This document shows, piece by piece, positions 1 through 14,000 of a stretch of DNA of 64,000 bases (the stretch's first letter is position 1; the number at the start of each line of letters is the position of its first letter). The DNA comes from Parasponia andersonii (taxonomy: Eukaryota > Streptophyta > Magnoliopsida > Rosales > Cannabaceae): NCBI GenBank assembly GCA_002914805.1, contig JXTB01000001.1, positions 4,265,238 through 4,329,237 of the forward strand, read 5' to 3'. The position numbers were made by a program, and so were the translations under genes. Below the pieces are notes generated by a model. The model saw only the letters and a program-made list of their open reading frames with translations. It ran no database searches and had not been told where the DNA came from.

Positions 1-74
1 CATTCTACACTTGAGCTGTCTGACTGGGCTTTAAGATACAAATTAACATGTTCGTTTGTTTTTTATATTTGCAG

Positions 75-279
75 GTTCAACAATGTCATCATCCTTATAG
101 TGGGTATCATCGTCTTTATCTTTGCCACAGTTGGAGTTTTACTAGTGATGGAAACACTTAGTGCTTTCCTACACGCATTACGACTTCACTGGGTTGAGTT
201 CCAAAACAAGTTTTACGAGGGAGATGGTTACAAGTTCCAACCGTTTTCTTTCATGGTGACTGATGATGAAGATGATTGA
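75..279 (+). CDS. V-type proton ATPase subunit a (VHA-a), last exon only
   Basis: This is the C-terminal exon of the 100-kDa subunit a of the vacuolar H+-ATPase, the membrane subunit that forms the proton half-channels of the V0 sector. The exon starts after the acceptor tttgcag at 68-74 with one base of a split codon and ends at the TGA at 277-279. It encodes about 67 residues: a hydrophobic helix ([20 protein letters not shown]), then the highly conserved block [20 protein letters not shown] and [15 protein letters not shown], and an acidic tail ending DDEDD. This block is near-invariant in plant VHA-a proteins, so the family call is firm. I cannot tell the Golgi/TGN type (a1) from the tonoplast types (a2/a3). 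All upstream exons lie outside the window. Confidence 0.95.
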
Positions 280-1475
280 TGAATCGAATTGTCATCGTAG
301 CGTATCATTGAGTACTGAGGTAGTTTTGCGTGTGGATAGGTATGGATCTGAGTTGATTCTTTTATTTGTAATTTGAGAAGAAGGCAATTGGGATAATTGA
401 AATGCAACTTGGGGATATTAGGGGCTTTTCAGATTGAGCGCCACCCCCATTGCTTGTTTATTTGTTATTGAAATGAATAAGTAGTTCTTGGGCCAGTGGC
501 TTGATGATATGTGGTAGCGTATGTGGCCATATGTAATTTTATATTATCCAACCAACTCTATTTATATATAATACATTTATATTCCTATGAAAATTCAGTT
601 TCCCTTAAACCTTTAAGAGGGGTTCTTCATGATACAATAGTCATTGTATGATGTTAATTAGCCTCTAAATTTTGTTCCAGACCAGCTAATATCTCTGTCG
701 ATAATTTCGCTTTGACAATTGTATGAACCAAGTATTATGAGGTTGTGTTTAGCAATTTAATTATTGTGTTTGCTGGTGATTTTATATTCTAGAACTTAAT
801 ACCATACATAATGTGCGTGTCAATAGTAATAGATTGCGTCATGTGTTACTCCATCTACATTCTCAATTCTCTCGTGAGTCTCTCATCTCTTCATTGCTTT
901 ATTGATTTTTTTTTCTACCGTCTTGTAAAGGAGTAATAGTTACGACTACTTTTTTGTAAACTAAACTTTGATTAGTTAGCAATTTTTTCTATAGGAAAAT
1001 TTTCACGCCAAGACGAATTCTTCTGACATTTATATCACATTTACAATGCAATCAAAAAAGATTGCCTTCGTTTGGGGCCTAGCTTCGGTTTAGACATGAC
1101 CAGATTCTTGTTTCGATAGGCTGGTTGAAAGCAGTCTGTTGTGGTATTGAAAAGTTGGGCATCAAAAGCTCGCTTGTTAATCATTGGTACGTTCTTTATT
1201 GTTGTCGAATAGCTAGAGTGCAAATATTAGAATCTTTCCTTTCATTGCACCACAAAGCTGACTTCAGAGTAAAGAGAACATTTTAGGTTCACAATAATGT
1301 GATAGAATTTGCCATAAAAAAGTACATCAATCTGTTTGGACAGAAAGCCCTTCTTCATTCTTGTCATTTTGATTAAAGACAAAGCTGAAAAATCACAGAT
1401 GGCACTGCCATTTTTAATATTTACATACAATTGGGTCTCATGAACTATAAAAATGTCTTCTTGTTGGAATAAACC
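280..1475. other. Intergenic, convergent 3' ends of VHA-a and RD19-like gene
   Basis: The two flanking genes converge here, so the stretch should hold both 3' UTRs. AT-rich stretches such as aatgaataag near 470 could serve as polyadenylation signals for the VHA-a gene. Short reading frames (for example 1041-1223 and 1242-1430 on the minus strand) have no recognisable product. Confidence 0.6.
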
Positions 1476-3367
<1,892 letters not shown>

Positions 3368-3385
3368 TTTTTTAGAGAGAGAAAC

Positions 3386-3388
<3 letters not shown>

Positions 3389-3420
<32 letters not shown>
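3389..3420 (-). repeat. GA/CT microsatellite in the 5' leader of the RD19-like gene
   Basis: About 16 uninterrupted AG units lie 22-53 bp upstream of the RD19-like start codon. On the coding strand this is a CT tract in the presumed 5' UTR or core promoter. CT/GA tracts are common in plant 5' UTRs and can bind BBR/BPC factors; a function here is inference. Confidence 0.85.
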
Positions 3421-3425
<5 letters not shown>

Positions 3426-4530
3426 TTGGTTTGGGGTCCCGGTTGAGGATCTTTGGGTCCTTTTTAAAGCTTGAATAGTCCCCCTCGGTGGGTTTCCCGG
3501 AGTATTATTTTCTGCGGTGGGGTTCAGATATTAGACAAATCTCGACCTTTGATTACGGATAGTTTTGAGAATTGAATGTTTTTGAGGGTTGCGATTTGTG
3601 GAGTTTTGGAATGAGTTGTAGTCGATGATTCACCCATTTGCTTAGGAAATGGGGTTAGGAGATTATCCAATGATACGGTGACATGTGGCGCGGTTGAGTG
3701 CCTGGGTTGAATGGTAGTTAGCTTAGTTTTGCTTCTTGTTGGGCCCTTGTGAGTTTCGTTTCTCGTTTTATTCATTTTTTTTTTCTTTTTTTTTAACATT
3801 ATTTTTATTTTTCAAATATAATTAAATAAATAAAAACAGTCCGAGGAGATGGAGGAGAATTCTGAAATAGAATGGTAGTTCTCGCTTGGCAATATCCATT
3901 GTAAAATGCTCTTTTTATTTATTATTTTTTTAAAAGAAAAAAAACTGAAAAGTGATGGAGCTGGGCCAGAATAGCAACTCTAGTTTTTTTTCCCCTTCAA
4001 ATTTGTTTGATTTTATTGGACAAAAAAAACACAAATTTGCTAACTTAAAAAAATTAGTATTTTACAATAACAAATTCAATTATAGGGATAGTCACTAATG
4101 AGTGGATCTCACGAGTCACTTTAAGAACGTATTTTTCGATGAGTGGACCTTATGAGTAAACACTATTATCTTGTTAGCTGGCGAAAGCACACAAATAAGA
4201 CCATTGTTGTTCCACTTGTAGTCTTAGAGAATGTCGAACTCAAATAATTACTGCGGTGAAAACTGAGTAAAGAGCACGAGGGCACCACAAATTCCCCTTT
4301 TCTCATTTCAAAAAAAAAAAACAAATTCAATTAGAAGAGGTGATTTTTAGTCCATATTTACTTATCTTCCACTCTTATGACAATCTAGTAAAACAACTTG
4401 AGGAAAAATAAATAAATTGCGTTAGTAAGCTGTAATTTTTTTTATATTTATTAGACATATAATATATGCACAAAATCAAATAGAATAAAATTATTTTATT
4501 TATTTAGCAAATTCAAATCAGATATTATTA

Positions 4531-4855
4531 TTTTTATATTTTATATTTTGACATTTTGTTCAAATTATACAGTTTGATTATTATCAACATTAATCTTTAG
4601 ATTTGAAATCTGTTACAAATTTATATTTAACACTAATTTAGAGTAGTTAATTTATCAAATGCAGTTTAAAAAATTAAAAATAAACTGTATGAAAATTGAT
4701 CCATAAATAAATTTATTACATTATCTTGATAAATTAATTACTATAAATTAGTATCAAGATATAAATTTGTAACAAATTTTATATTTAAGGGTCAATGTTA
4801 ATACTAACCAAAACATAAAATATAAATTGAACAAAATTTCAAATACATGTTTTAA
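4531..4855. mobile_element. MITE/foldback element A with long imperfect inverted repeats
   Basis: The left arm (about 4531-4655) and the right arm (about 4735-4855) are imperfect inverted copies over roughly 110-120 bp. Examples: GTTCAAATTATA at 4559 pairs with TATAAATTGAAC in the right arm, and GTTACAAATTTATAT in the left arm matches the reverse complement of the segment near 4765. The centre is only some 80 bp, so there is no room for a transposase. Long arms with a short centre suggest a foldback or Mutator-like MITE; superfamily is inferred. The arm sequence, including TTATTATCAACATTAA, recurs in the element at 36.6 kb. Confidence 0.65.
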
Positions 4856-4899
4856 GGGCATTAACCTAACACATACCGGGCATTAACCTAACACATACC
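4856..4899. repeat. Perfect 22-bp tandem duplication
   Basis: The 22-mer beginning GGGCATTAACCTAACAC and ending ATACC occurs twice in direct tandem, 4856-4877 and 4878-4899, with no mismatch. It directly abuts the right arm of inverted-repeat element A. Confidence 0.95.
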
Positions 4900-6059
4900 A
4901 CAACCGAAAAAAAAAATCTAAAGCAAAAAAATCACATACTAATCATAATATCTAACTTTTTATTTTCATTTAAAAAAAAAAACTCTTCCTAACCCAAAAG
5001 CCAAAACAAAATTAAGGCATCTTCCAATAAAAAAAAATTCCAAATGTAACAGGAAAGGTTAAAGTCAGAAATACATTATTCGTAGACTTATGAAATTAAT
5101 AGATTCGTAAACTTGTCTTACAACAAATCATCAAAACCTCATCTGCATTTTTGTAGATATTAACTCCATAAAAATAAAAATCTCAAAAAATTAGAAATTA
5201 AAAAATACTGACAGATTACAGATGCCGTAGTTTGTCTGGTAGTAATCTATTTATGGCGCCACAAACCAAAACCAAATACACTCCATTTTCCCCTTTTGGA
5301 CATTTTATGGGTAATGTTCATCGGCTTCCATTGAAGCATTGATATTCGAGCCTTTAGGTTTCCCAATTTTCAAGGAAAAATAACAAATAAACAAACAAAA
5401 GTCCTCAACTGTTGTGAGCTCAGAAATTATTTTTATCCTTTTATTTAATTTTATTTATTTCTAGAAGACCTTATCAATGACCAAAGGATAATGTTAGAAT
5501 ATCATGAACTATTCTACTAACTTGAATAATAATAGCAATAATGTGGTTGGAGATACAAGTAGGTTGTAATTCCACGTGCTTCTAATACGGAGATCTTAAG
5601 TCTCATGGCCCTCTATTAAAATAAAAAAATAAAAAAATAAAAATTAATAATGTGATAAATGGGCCATTATTGTTAAGTACGAAAAATAAAAAAATATTTT
5701 ATAGATGGATTTGAAATACTTGCTTTTCAAATCATGCAGTTTTAAATAGTAGTTACTATAAAACAAATTATGCAAAAGTTGAAATCATGACAGGTATATA
5801 GAGAAGCTAGATGACATCTATTCTAGACTAAGGTATTAAAGATGTTTTTTCTTAGGAGTAACGCTATGGATTCAACTTAGTTTGTTATATTTTAATATTA
5901 CGTGATATAGTAAATCAGTTATCCTAATTCAACTAGTGAATTGAAATTTATTACAAATAAATTGAATCAGAGTCGATAATTTTTCACATTACACAGTAAT
6001 ATAATTTGAAAATGACACAAAATAAATGAGATTGAGTGATATATTTAAATTTCGTATCA

Positions 6060-6552
6060 ATTTTGAATTGATACATTTGACATGATTAATAAACGAGTAA
6101 GTTTTGGGCCAACTTACTTAACCTAAAAATGATCAATGTAACACATTTTACTAAACGGGTTATTTGCGCATTAACATGACATGACACATATATTACATGT
6201 ATAGAAATATTTTAATGTTTTAAATATAATTTCAATTAATTCTAAACATTATAAATATGTTTAGTTGAAATAATTAGTGTGTAATCGTGTTAAAATTGAA
6301 TAATCATATCAAAGAGGTTATAAATAAGCACATAACACATTTATTATATGAGTTACATATGTCGTATTGTATCACGTATTTATTAATCACATCGTATTTA
6401 GTTTTATATTGTTGACATATTTATTAATCATGTTGTGTTTAGTTTTATATTTTTTAACATATTTATTAATCATGTCATATTCGAATTGAAGTATTATTGT
6501 ATCGTGTCGACCTGAATACGATATGATAGTATGAATTGTTAGCCCTAGATTA
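6060..6552. repeat. Degenerate dispersed repeat, probable non-autonomous transposon relic
   Basis: The stretch resembles a common plant dispersed repeat rich in phrases like 'CGTATTTATTAATCA', 'ATTAACATGACATGACAC' and an end reading ATGAATTGTTAGCCCTAG. Internally, TATTTATTAATCA with a following TTTAGTTTTATAT is repeated about three times at 6376-6475. A similarly organised stretch lies at 54.2-54.6 kb. No coding sequence is seen. Assignment as a transposon relic is from resemblance only. Confidence 0.4.
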
Positions 6553-7997
6553 AATACTATTCACTATTTGTACGATGACAATTGACAAATCATATATTAC
6601 ATCATGTAGTATTAAGGTAGATTATACTGTGTGATATTTAACATTATTCTTTTCTTAATGGTAAAATATATTACCATAAATTTATAGTTCGTAGAGCATA
6701 TACATTGAACATGGTTCAAACTTTAATGGCTTAGTCTACAATTTAGAATTTAGTCAACTTTAGTCAAATGTGACCATAATCTAAGTGTTATATGCACGAG
6801 TATTAAGTTTACAGAGAATAAACTAAGTATAATCCATAATAATTAATTAAATTATCTGTTAGTTAAATATTATTACTACAATCTATTAATATTGAGAATG
6901 TAATAGTTATATCTGATTATTGATATAGTGACATTATAATTGAAGTATTTAATATAATAAGATTATATAGAATTGAATCAGATGTAATTTTAAATATCAC
7001 ATAAATTATGTTAACTGTTGAGAATTTAAATGCTGTAAAAATAATTATATCAAATCAATCTTAATCTTGAGTAGTTTATTTTTTTTGGGCAAGTAATTAT
7101 AAATAGTTATAGACTCTTATTTGTAATATTATATTTTTTGACTTATTTATTAAGGTTTATTTTTAAATAAATTGATTTACTTGTAGCTTAGGAACATAAT
7201 AAGATAAATAACTAAAAATGTAACTTATAGATATAAAATTTATTTTATTGAGTAAGAAAGATGATTCCATTGTATATTAATTCTGAACTTGAACAATCTG
7301 AGTACTTAATTTATAACAGATTCATAAATTAATTATTCATTAAAGGATTGATGGAACAAAACGATAAAAAAAAAAAAGAATTAGAGATGTACATCGAAAA
7401 TTAACTTAGCTCTAATTATGAATCGTGTATGAAAAATTAAACTATATGTAATGATTAAATCAATAGATAATTTATTATTTTCTATGTAAAATCAATTATA
7501 TTACATAAGTCCGCAAAGCTGCTGTACTGGATATTATGCTCTAATTGTAGATATTACAGTATGATAATAATATGTGGAGGAAAATTGTCTTTTTTTTTTT
7601 CGGATAACATATAAACTGATTAGTAATTATAATTATTTACTAATTAATTCTGAATTAATTAATAGGATATTATGAATATCCTTATAATTAGCAACATAGA
7701 AAAAATCCATATTCAAGAGGGCTCACACGCTTGTGCATGGGTCTCTTTTAAAGAGAGGATAATTTTCTAATTAATTTATATTCCGACCAACAGTAAGTAT
7801 GTAAATTTAAATGAACGCATATTATTCCCGTAAACGAAAACTAGTCCCTTAAAAAAAAAAAAAAAGCAAGTATAGTTGTATACTACAGAAAAAGAATAAA
7901 AGAAGAAAGTTTTCTTTTGTTTTTTTCATTTGTTTGATATATGGCTTCGCCGGATTAAACTTTTGAAATTTTCTCTAATGTTTGTGAGGGAAAAAAA

Positions 7998-8020
7998 NNN
8001 NNNNNNNNNNNNNNNNNNNN
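7998..8020. other. Assembly gap (23 N)
   Basis: Run of 23 undetermined bases between two poly-A stretches, probably a homopolymer or short repeat the assembler could not close. Confidence 0.99.
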
Positions 8021-9084
8021 AAAAAAAGTCGCAATATAATCCTAGAAAAATTACGGGAATTTGTGAAATATAAGAAACAAGGTGTAAATTTCTCTAAACA
8101 CATCCAGGTCCATTTTCCCTGGACTAATAGTAGAGGTCCATTTGTACATGGGCCTTTGCAGCCCAACAAATGTAGCTCACGGAAATAAAGTAGAAGTTTG
8201 ACTATGACATATTCAGAGGGAAACTTTGATTTTTTTATCCTAAAATTTTCAAAAAAAAAAAAATGAAAAATTCAGGATTTTAAATTTTTCAAAAATGCGA
8301 TATTTATTTAGAAAAATTATACTTTTTCAAATTGATAAGGTCTTTGAGATTATCAGTCTAATTACTTGAGGTAACGAGTATGCTTATCTCAAGTAACTCA
8401 ATTAATTATACCAAATAATCCGATCGATTATCTTGAGTATCTTTGAAAAATACCATGTTTGAATAAAAAATGATCTCTCTAAATTAGTTTTGAAAAGTGT
8501 TATTTTTCTAAATGAACTTTAAAAGATAATATATTTCTATATAAATTTAGAATTTTTCCAAAGAATTTAGCCTATTTGGGATTTTTCAATTGAGTATTTA
8601 TAAGAAATGACCTTTTTAAAGACTAATTTAAAGACTGGCAATTTTTTGACACTTATTTAATAATGACTATTTTATAATTTTATGTTGATAAGTGAATGAT
8701 TTTAATTGATCGAATTTTTATGAAGTAAATCAATTTTTTATAAAGTAAATCAATTTTTGAAAAAGTAAATTAATTTTTTGAAAATAAATCAATTTTCAAA
8801 ATATAAAACAATATATTTTGATATACTAAGTATGAAAAATGATAATTTTGTAAATAATTTTCAACGACCATTTTTAAGAGGTTTCCAACACTTCTACCTA
8901 CAAAAACAAAAAAGAAATACAAAAATACACTGGGTCATATTTTTTCCCAATTCTCATACTGCTTTCTTTAAGAAAAATCCCGCTTTTCAAAAAGGTTTTA
9001 AAAAAATATAATTTTTGATATGATTACTAGTTATTAGTATTTGAAAATTAGTTACCGATTACTAGTTATATACTAGTTATAAAT

Positions 9085-11063
9085 ATCTTTGACACTCTAA
9101 TAGATTGGAACCTTTATCGTAAGTTGTGTACCTTAACACTTAATAATTGTATTACTAATGATAGCATGATTTCAAAGACAAAAAAGAAACTTGATAAAGA
9201 TTCATTTTTATGTAATTGGAAATTGTTTCACATGAGATATGCAGTAAATATTTTGGATTTAATTGTGAAAGAGAGGCTAAGTAGGTTTGAAAAAAGACTT
9301 CCAAAAGTGTTAATTTTTGGAAGGATACATCCAACAGGGTAGAAAAGTTTGAAAACTCAGCTAAATAATTGGACATACCATGTATTATGAAGTTAATTCT
9401 CGATTATAAAACTAGATGGAATTCCACATATTTGATGCTTAAAATTGCTTTACTTTACAAGCCTAGTTTTTGTCGTTTAAGGTTACGTCTACCTCAATAT
9501 AAATGTGTTTCTTCTGAAAAAGATTAGGAAGTTACTAAAGAGTTGTGTAATAAGTTGGAGAGATTTTATAATGTTACTTTATTTTTTTTGGGACTAGTTA
9601 TTCTATTTCTAATTTATGTTTCATTGAGATTTGTGAGTTGAGATTGTCTCTAAATCATTGGATTAATTCTAGTAGACTAGAAATAAGAGAGATGCTATTT
9701 ATGACGATAGAAAAGTTTGAGAAATATTGGGATAAAATTCAAGGGGTTTTGACAATAAAAAATGCATTAGATCCAAGATACAAAATGAAATCCTTCAAAT
9801 GCTACTTTCCTTTGATTTATGGAAATCGTGCTTAAGTGAACTAAAGAAGGTACATAGTAATATGGATGATTTGGTAAAGGAATACCAAATGAAGCATAAG
9901 AGATTAGAAAAGCAAAATCACTGTAAAGTTGGTACGTCAAGGATGGATAACTCTTATTATAGTTCTAATGTTACTTCTCTTTCTGACTTTTCATATATTT
10001 TTAATACATGGATAGAAAATGAGAAGATTGTTGAAGATGTGAAATCAGAGTTGGATTTTTACTTAGAAGAATCTATCTATCCTAGGGTTAATAATTTTGA
10101 TATATTGGACTGGTGAAAGATACAAGAGGTGAAATATTCTATTTTGTAACAGATTGCTATGAATATTTACATTATTACTATGTTAACTATTGCTTCAGAG
10201 TCTGCTTTCTCTACCAGTGATAGAGTTTTAAACCCACATCGTGGTAGACTTTTACCATCGATATTAGAAGTATTAGTGTGTACTTAAGATTGGTTGTGGG
10301 CTGAAATATGAGATAAATTTTAAGTTATTGTTATACATTTTAGTTTGTACTTTTATTTTAATTATGATTTGCTAATTATTTGCTTGTATCTTTTTGTTAG
10401 ATTCAACCAAATCTTCAGATGATATTGCTATATTTTATTAGAATGATGGTGAAGGAGACAATGTTGCTGATGTTGAGGTCAATTTATTCCTAATTATTTA
10501 CTTGATTAATATTTTAAGAAAATGAAAATAATGTTATTCTTTTTGTATTTTTAAACCGAATTTAACATAATAAAAGAAGTCGAATCAACGACATGACGAA
10601 CAAAAGATTCAATCAAGATTGGAAGTTATTTCATAATATTATGATGTGTTGTATTTTATTTATTGTTTTTTTGTGTTAGAGAATTGTTATGTTTTTTAGA
10701 TTTATTTTATTTTGGTTTATTGTAATATGTTGGATCTTATTTAAGCTTGATACTTTTTTTAATTTTGTGTGATTTGTATGGATGATATGATATTGTGTTG
10801 AATATAATTTGAATTTGTTTGATATTTTTTGTGAAAATGTGTTATCAATATATATATTTTCAAAATTTTTTTGTTTTTATTTTAAAAGAACTAAAAGATA
10901 TATGGGTACTCATGCATATCTGTCTACTCATTTAGGGAACATCGAATCTACTCCACAAACTTAAACGGTTAAATAGAATGAATATGAGTCTAATTTTTTC
11001 TTACGGGATACAGGAGTAGAATAGTCGTACCAGTCCCAAATTTGACGTGTTGTCATCTTCGTG
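9085..11063 (+). pseudogene. Dead hAT-family (Ac/RICESLEEPER-like) transposase
   Basis: Pieces of one hAT transposase follow in order on the plus strand in shifting frames with stops. The piece at 9124-9340 (LTLNNCITNDS, then FHMRYAVNILDLIVKE) matches the catalytic-core region. TRWNSTYLML is encoded at about 9411-9440. A piece at 9640-9830 contains KFEKYWDKIQ and ALDPRYKM. A 105-codon piece (9799-10116) follows, then the C-terminal dimerisation domain (ASESAFSTSDRV, at about 10192-10290). The latter normally continues into a QDWL-type motif; here the Q codon position is a TAA stop. The region 10900-11063 resembles the 3' terminal part of hAT elements, ending near GTTGTCATC. I could not locate the 5' terminus, so the start is where coding similarity begins. 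Not functional. Confidence 0.8.
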
Positions 11064-14000
11064 AATATTAGTTCGAAAGTGACCTATTTTGACTAATTTT
11101 ACTAAATAATCGTGAGAAAGAAGAAGGTACAATTATTCTTTATGCTTCTCGTTATTATTGCTTTACTGTACCAAGCATTCGCATTCGCATTCCCATTCCC
11201 ATTTACGTAGTGCACCATGTAAGAAAATGACTTTCATAGTAGTCGTTATTTGGGTGCTTATGTCGTTTCAATTTCTTATTATATAGCCTCTAGCTTCCCA
11301 GTAGCCACTCTTGGTGTGCTTTTCCCCCAATCACTTCCCTTATTAGAACTTCCTAACGAATCTATAGTATGATTACTCTAGATTTGCTAAAGGTTCCAAT
11401 AAAAGTTGAATCCCCTAATTAAAAATAAAATCAAACCAATAAAGAAATGTTGGTCAAAAAGCGTAAACCGAAATAAACTAGTGCCTGGTTGCACTAGATG
11501 CACTAGTTCGATTTCAACCACACGTTATGGAACATTTACTTCTTTTTTGTACTTTTTTAATTGTTCTTTTGTATAGCAAAAAGGCCGTCCAATGATTCCA
11601 AATATTTCCCTAAAAAAGAGGAAGGTCCAAACTGATTTTGCCTTTGCTTAATTTAAAAAACAACGAGGCTCAAACGGTAAGAATATTTAATTTAACATCT
11701 AGAATTTGATATTTAAGAATAAATGTACAAATCTATTATTCTTAACTTAACGGTGTGGAATTTGGATAAGAATAAATATATTTTTTTAATTTATAATAAA
11801 TAAAAATAATTAATTAAATCTCATTTTAAAAAAGAATTACGAAAATATTATAAAATAAAAAATATTTTTGAGCTTTTTAAACTTATATTATTATTATTAT
11901 TGTTATTATTATTATTATTACTACTGCTACCACTCGAGCCGATGAATATTTCTAAAAGGTCATTTTTTTATTGGAATTGTTAAATGGTCATTTTCTTTTT
12001 ACTTTTGTTGTGATATACTAATAACACGTGAATCCTTTTTTTCTGTTTAAAAAAAAAAGTTATTTCATTTTTTAAATTAAAAGAAAAAAGAAGACAATTG
12101 TTGTCATGGGCCTCATGGCTATGGCCCATGTGAGTGGAAAAAGTTGAAAACCAAGTTGAAAACGACAAGGGAAAGTGGGACGGGAAAAAGGAGTCACGGA
12201 AAAACTACCAATTAAAGTCAACTGAATTTGTTGGTCCCGCTTTGGTGGATTTCTCTTGTTCCTATATACAAGACACCATCATATATTCTCATACAATCTA
12301 AATGTGACTTTTATTTTCTTTTTTCTTTATTTTTTTCTGATTGAGATTTCGTCTTTTGATTGAAATCAATGATGATAATTTGGTAAAATTGCATTGTATT
12401 ATTAATAGTTTATTTATGATATTTAAGGGTGAATTAGTGTTGCGTACTTTGAATTTTTGCATAATGTTTTCGGGGAAAAAATAATCATTATCCGAATTCC
12501 TAATATTAGTCTATAAACCACTTCTTGCCAATCATTTTTTTTTTCCCGGTTTAATGTGTATGGAAGGAAACAACAAAACTGCTGCCGAATAGAAATGGAC
12601 ATGAATAAGAGATTTGAAATCATAAACTAAGCTAAATAATATATATATACTTCCAAAATTGGACAATGAAAAAAAAAATCCAATTTAGATATCATAAATA
12701 TAATTTTTTTACCAAAATAAAATTACAATCACAAACCATAATTGTGAAATCAATTGGTAATTATATAGATAATGTATTCATTTTTCCTTTAATTTTTACC
12801 TTTGTTCCAATTAATTCCTCTCATTAACACACACGTTTGTACTATATTTTCCCCATTTTGAGATAAAGAATCCTCAATTTTTCTCCAGCGGTTTTATTTT
12901 AATATTATTTCCCCCCCTTACCAAATATAACTTCAAAGAGTTATTAGAAAAAAAATAAAATAAAAAAGAGAGAGCTTGACCAGTTAAATGTATTCTTCGC
13001 TATACTTTGCCTCTTATTGTTTGATATATGTATTTTATTATGATTTATTATTATTATTTTTTTAAGCAATGATTTTATAATTAGAGTAGAATTTATATTT
13101 CAGATGAGAGATTATAAAAGTCTAAAAAAGTGGATTTAGAATTCCTCAACTATTAAATAAATAAAAATATATTTGAGCTTTGACCTTGTCCTATTCAGAA
13201 TAATTATTTCAAATATATAAATATATATAATCTTTGTGTAATTTTAATTATATTTTTTGGTTTGTATAAAATTATACCACCATATTTCAAATATGTGTAA
13301 ATTTGTACATTTTGTGTACAAATTGAATGACTTATACTAATTATTTTAAATTATTTTCAATAGATTTATTGTGTTAGCCTATAAAAATAAAATAACTCAA
13401 TTTAGATTCCGTATATAATAAAAAATTTATTAGATAATTTATATTAAAATATATATTTTCAAAAATTTAAAATATAAAAATATAATTTTAAGAAAACAAA
13501 ACATTGGTTTATCGGATCGCATGAATGTGTGGATAATGAGGATGGTGAGAATCCCTAGGTTTCTTTCCTTGCACTTTCCACTCTTGCAGACTAACCAGCC
13601 AAACAATTATTGATTTTTTCTTTTTTCTCTATCGAAATAAATAAAATTGTTATTCTAGTCAAGGGGCCAAAATGCAAGATATACTTATATAGCATAGCAT
13701 GTTTCAAGTAAAAACTTATACTATTACATTGCTCTCTGTGAAACAAACGATTTAATTAATTACTGAATTTTAATGTTTTTACTATAACAGGGGAAAAAAA
13801 AACATTTATAACTTATTCACATAATTATAATAAAATGTATAAAAGCTTTGGGTCTTGAGAGGAGTTCAAGCATTGTGCACGTTTTTTTATTTTTTTTATT
13901 TTGAAAAAAGAATTAAAAAAATATTATATAGTCCTTTTCAAAAGATGATTCATTAAAGAAGAAAGTACTTTCTTTTTTTTTTTTTTTTTTAGAAAGGAAG

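Larger units (their letters stand above)
3480..9084. other. AT-rich intergenic region without recognisable genes
   Basis: Very AT-rich DNA with many homopolymer and short AT repeats. Apart from the inverted-repeat element, tandem duplication, degenerate repeat and assembly gap listed separately, I see no open frame with recognisable protein similarity. The upstream part (3480-3800) should contain the promoter of the RD19-like gene; TTTAAAAA on the minus strand near 3460 is a possible TATA-like element. Confidence 0.6.
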
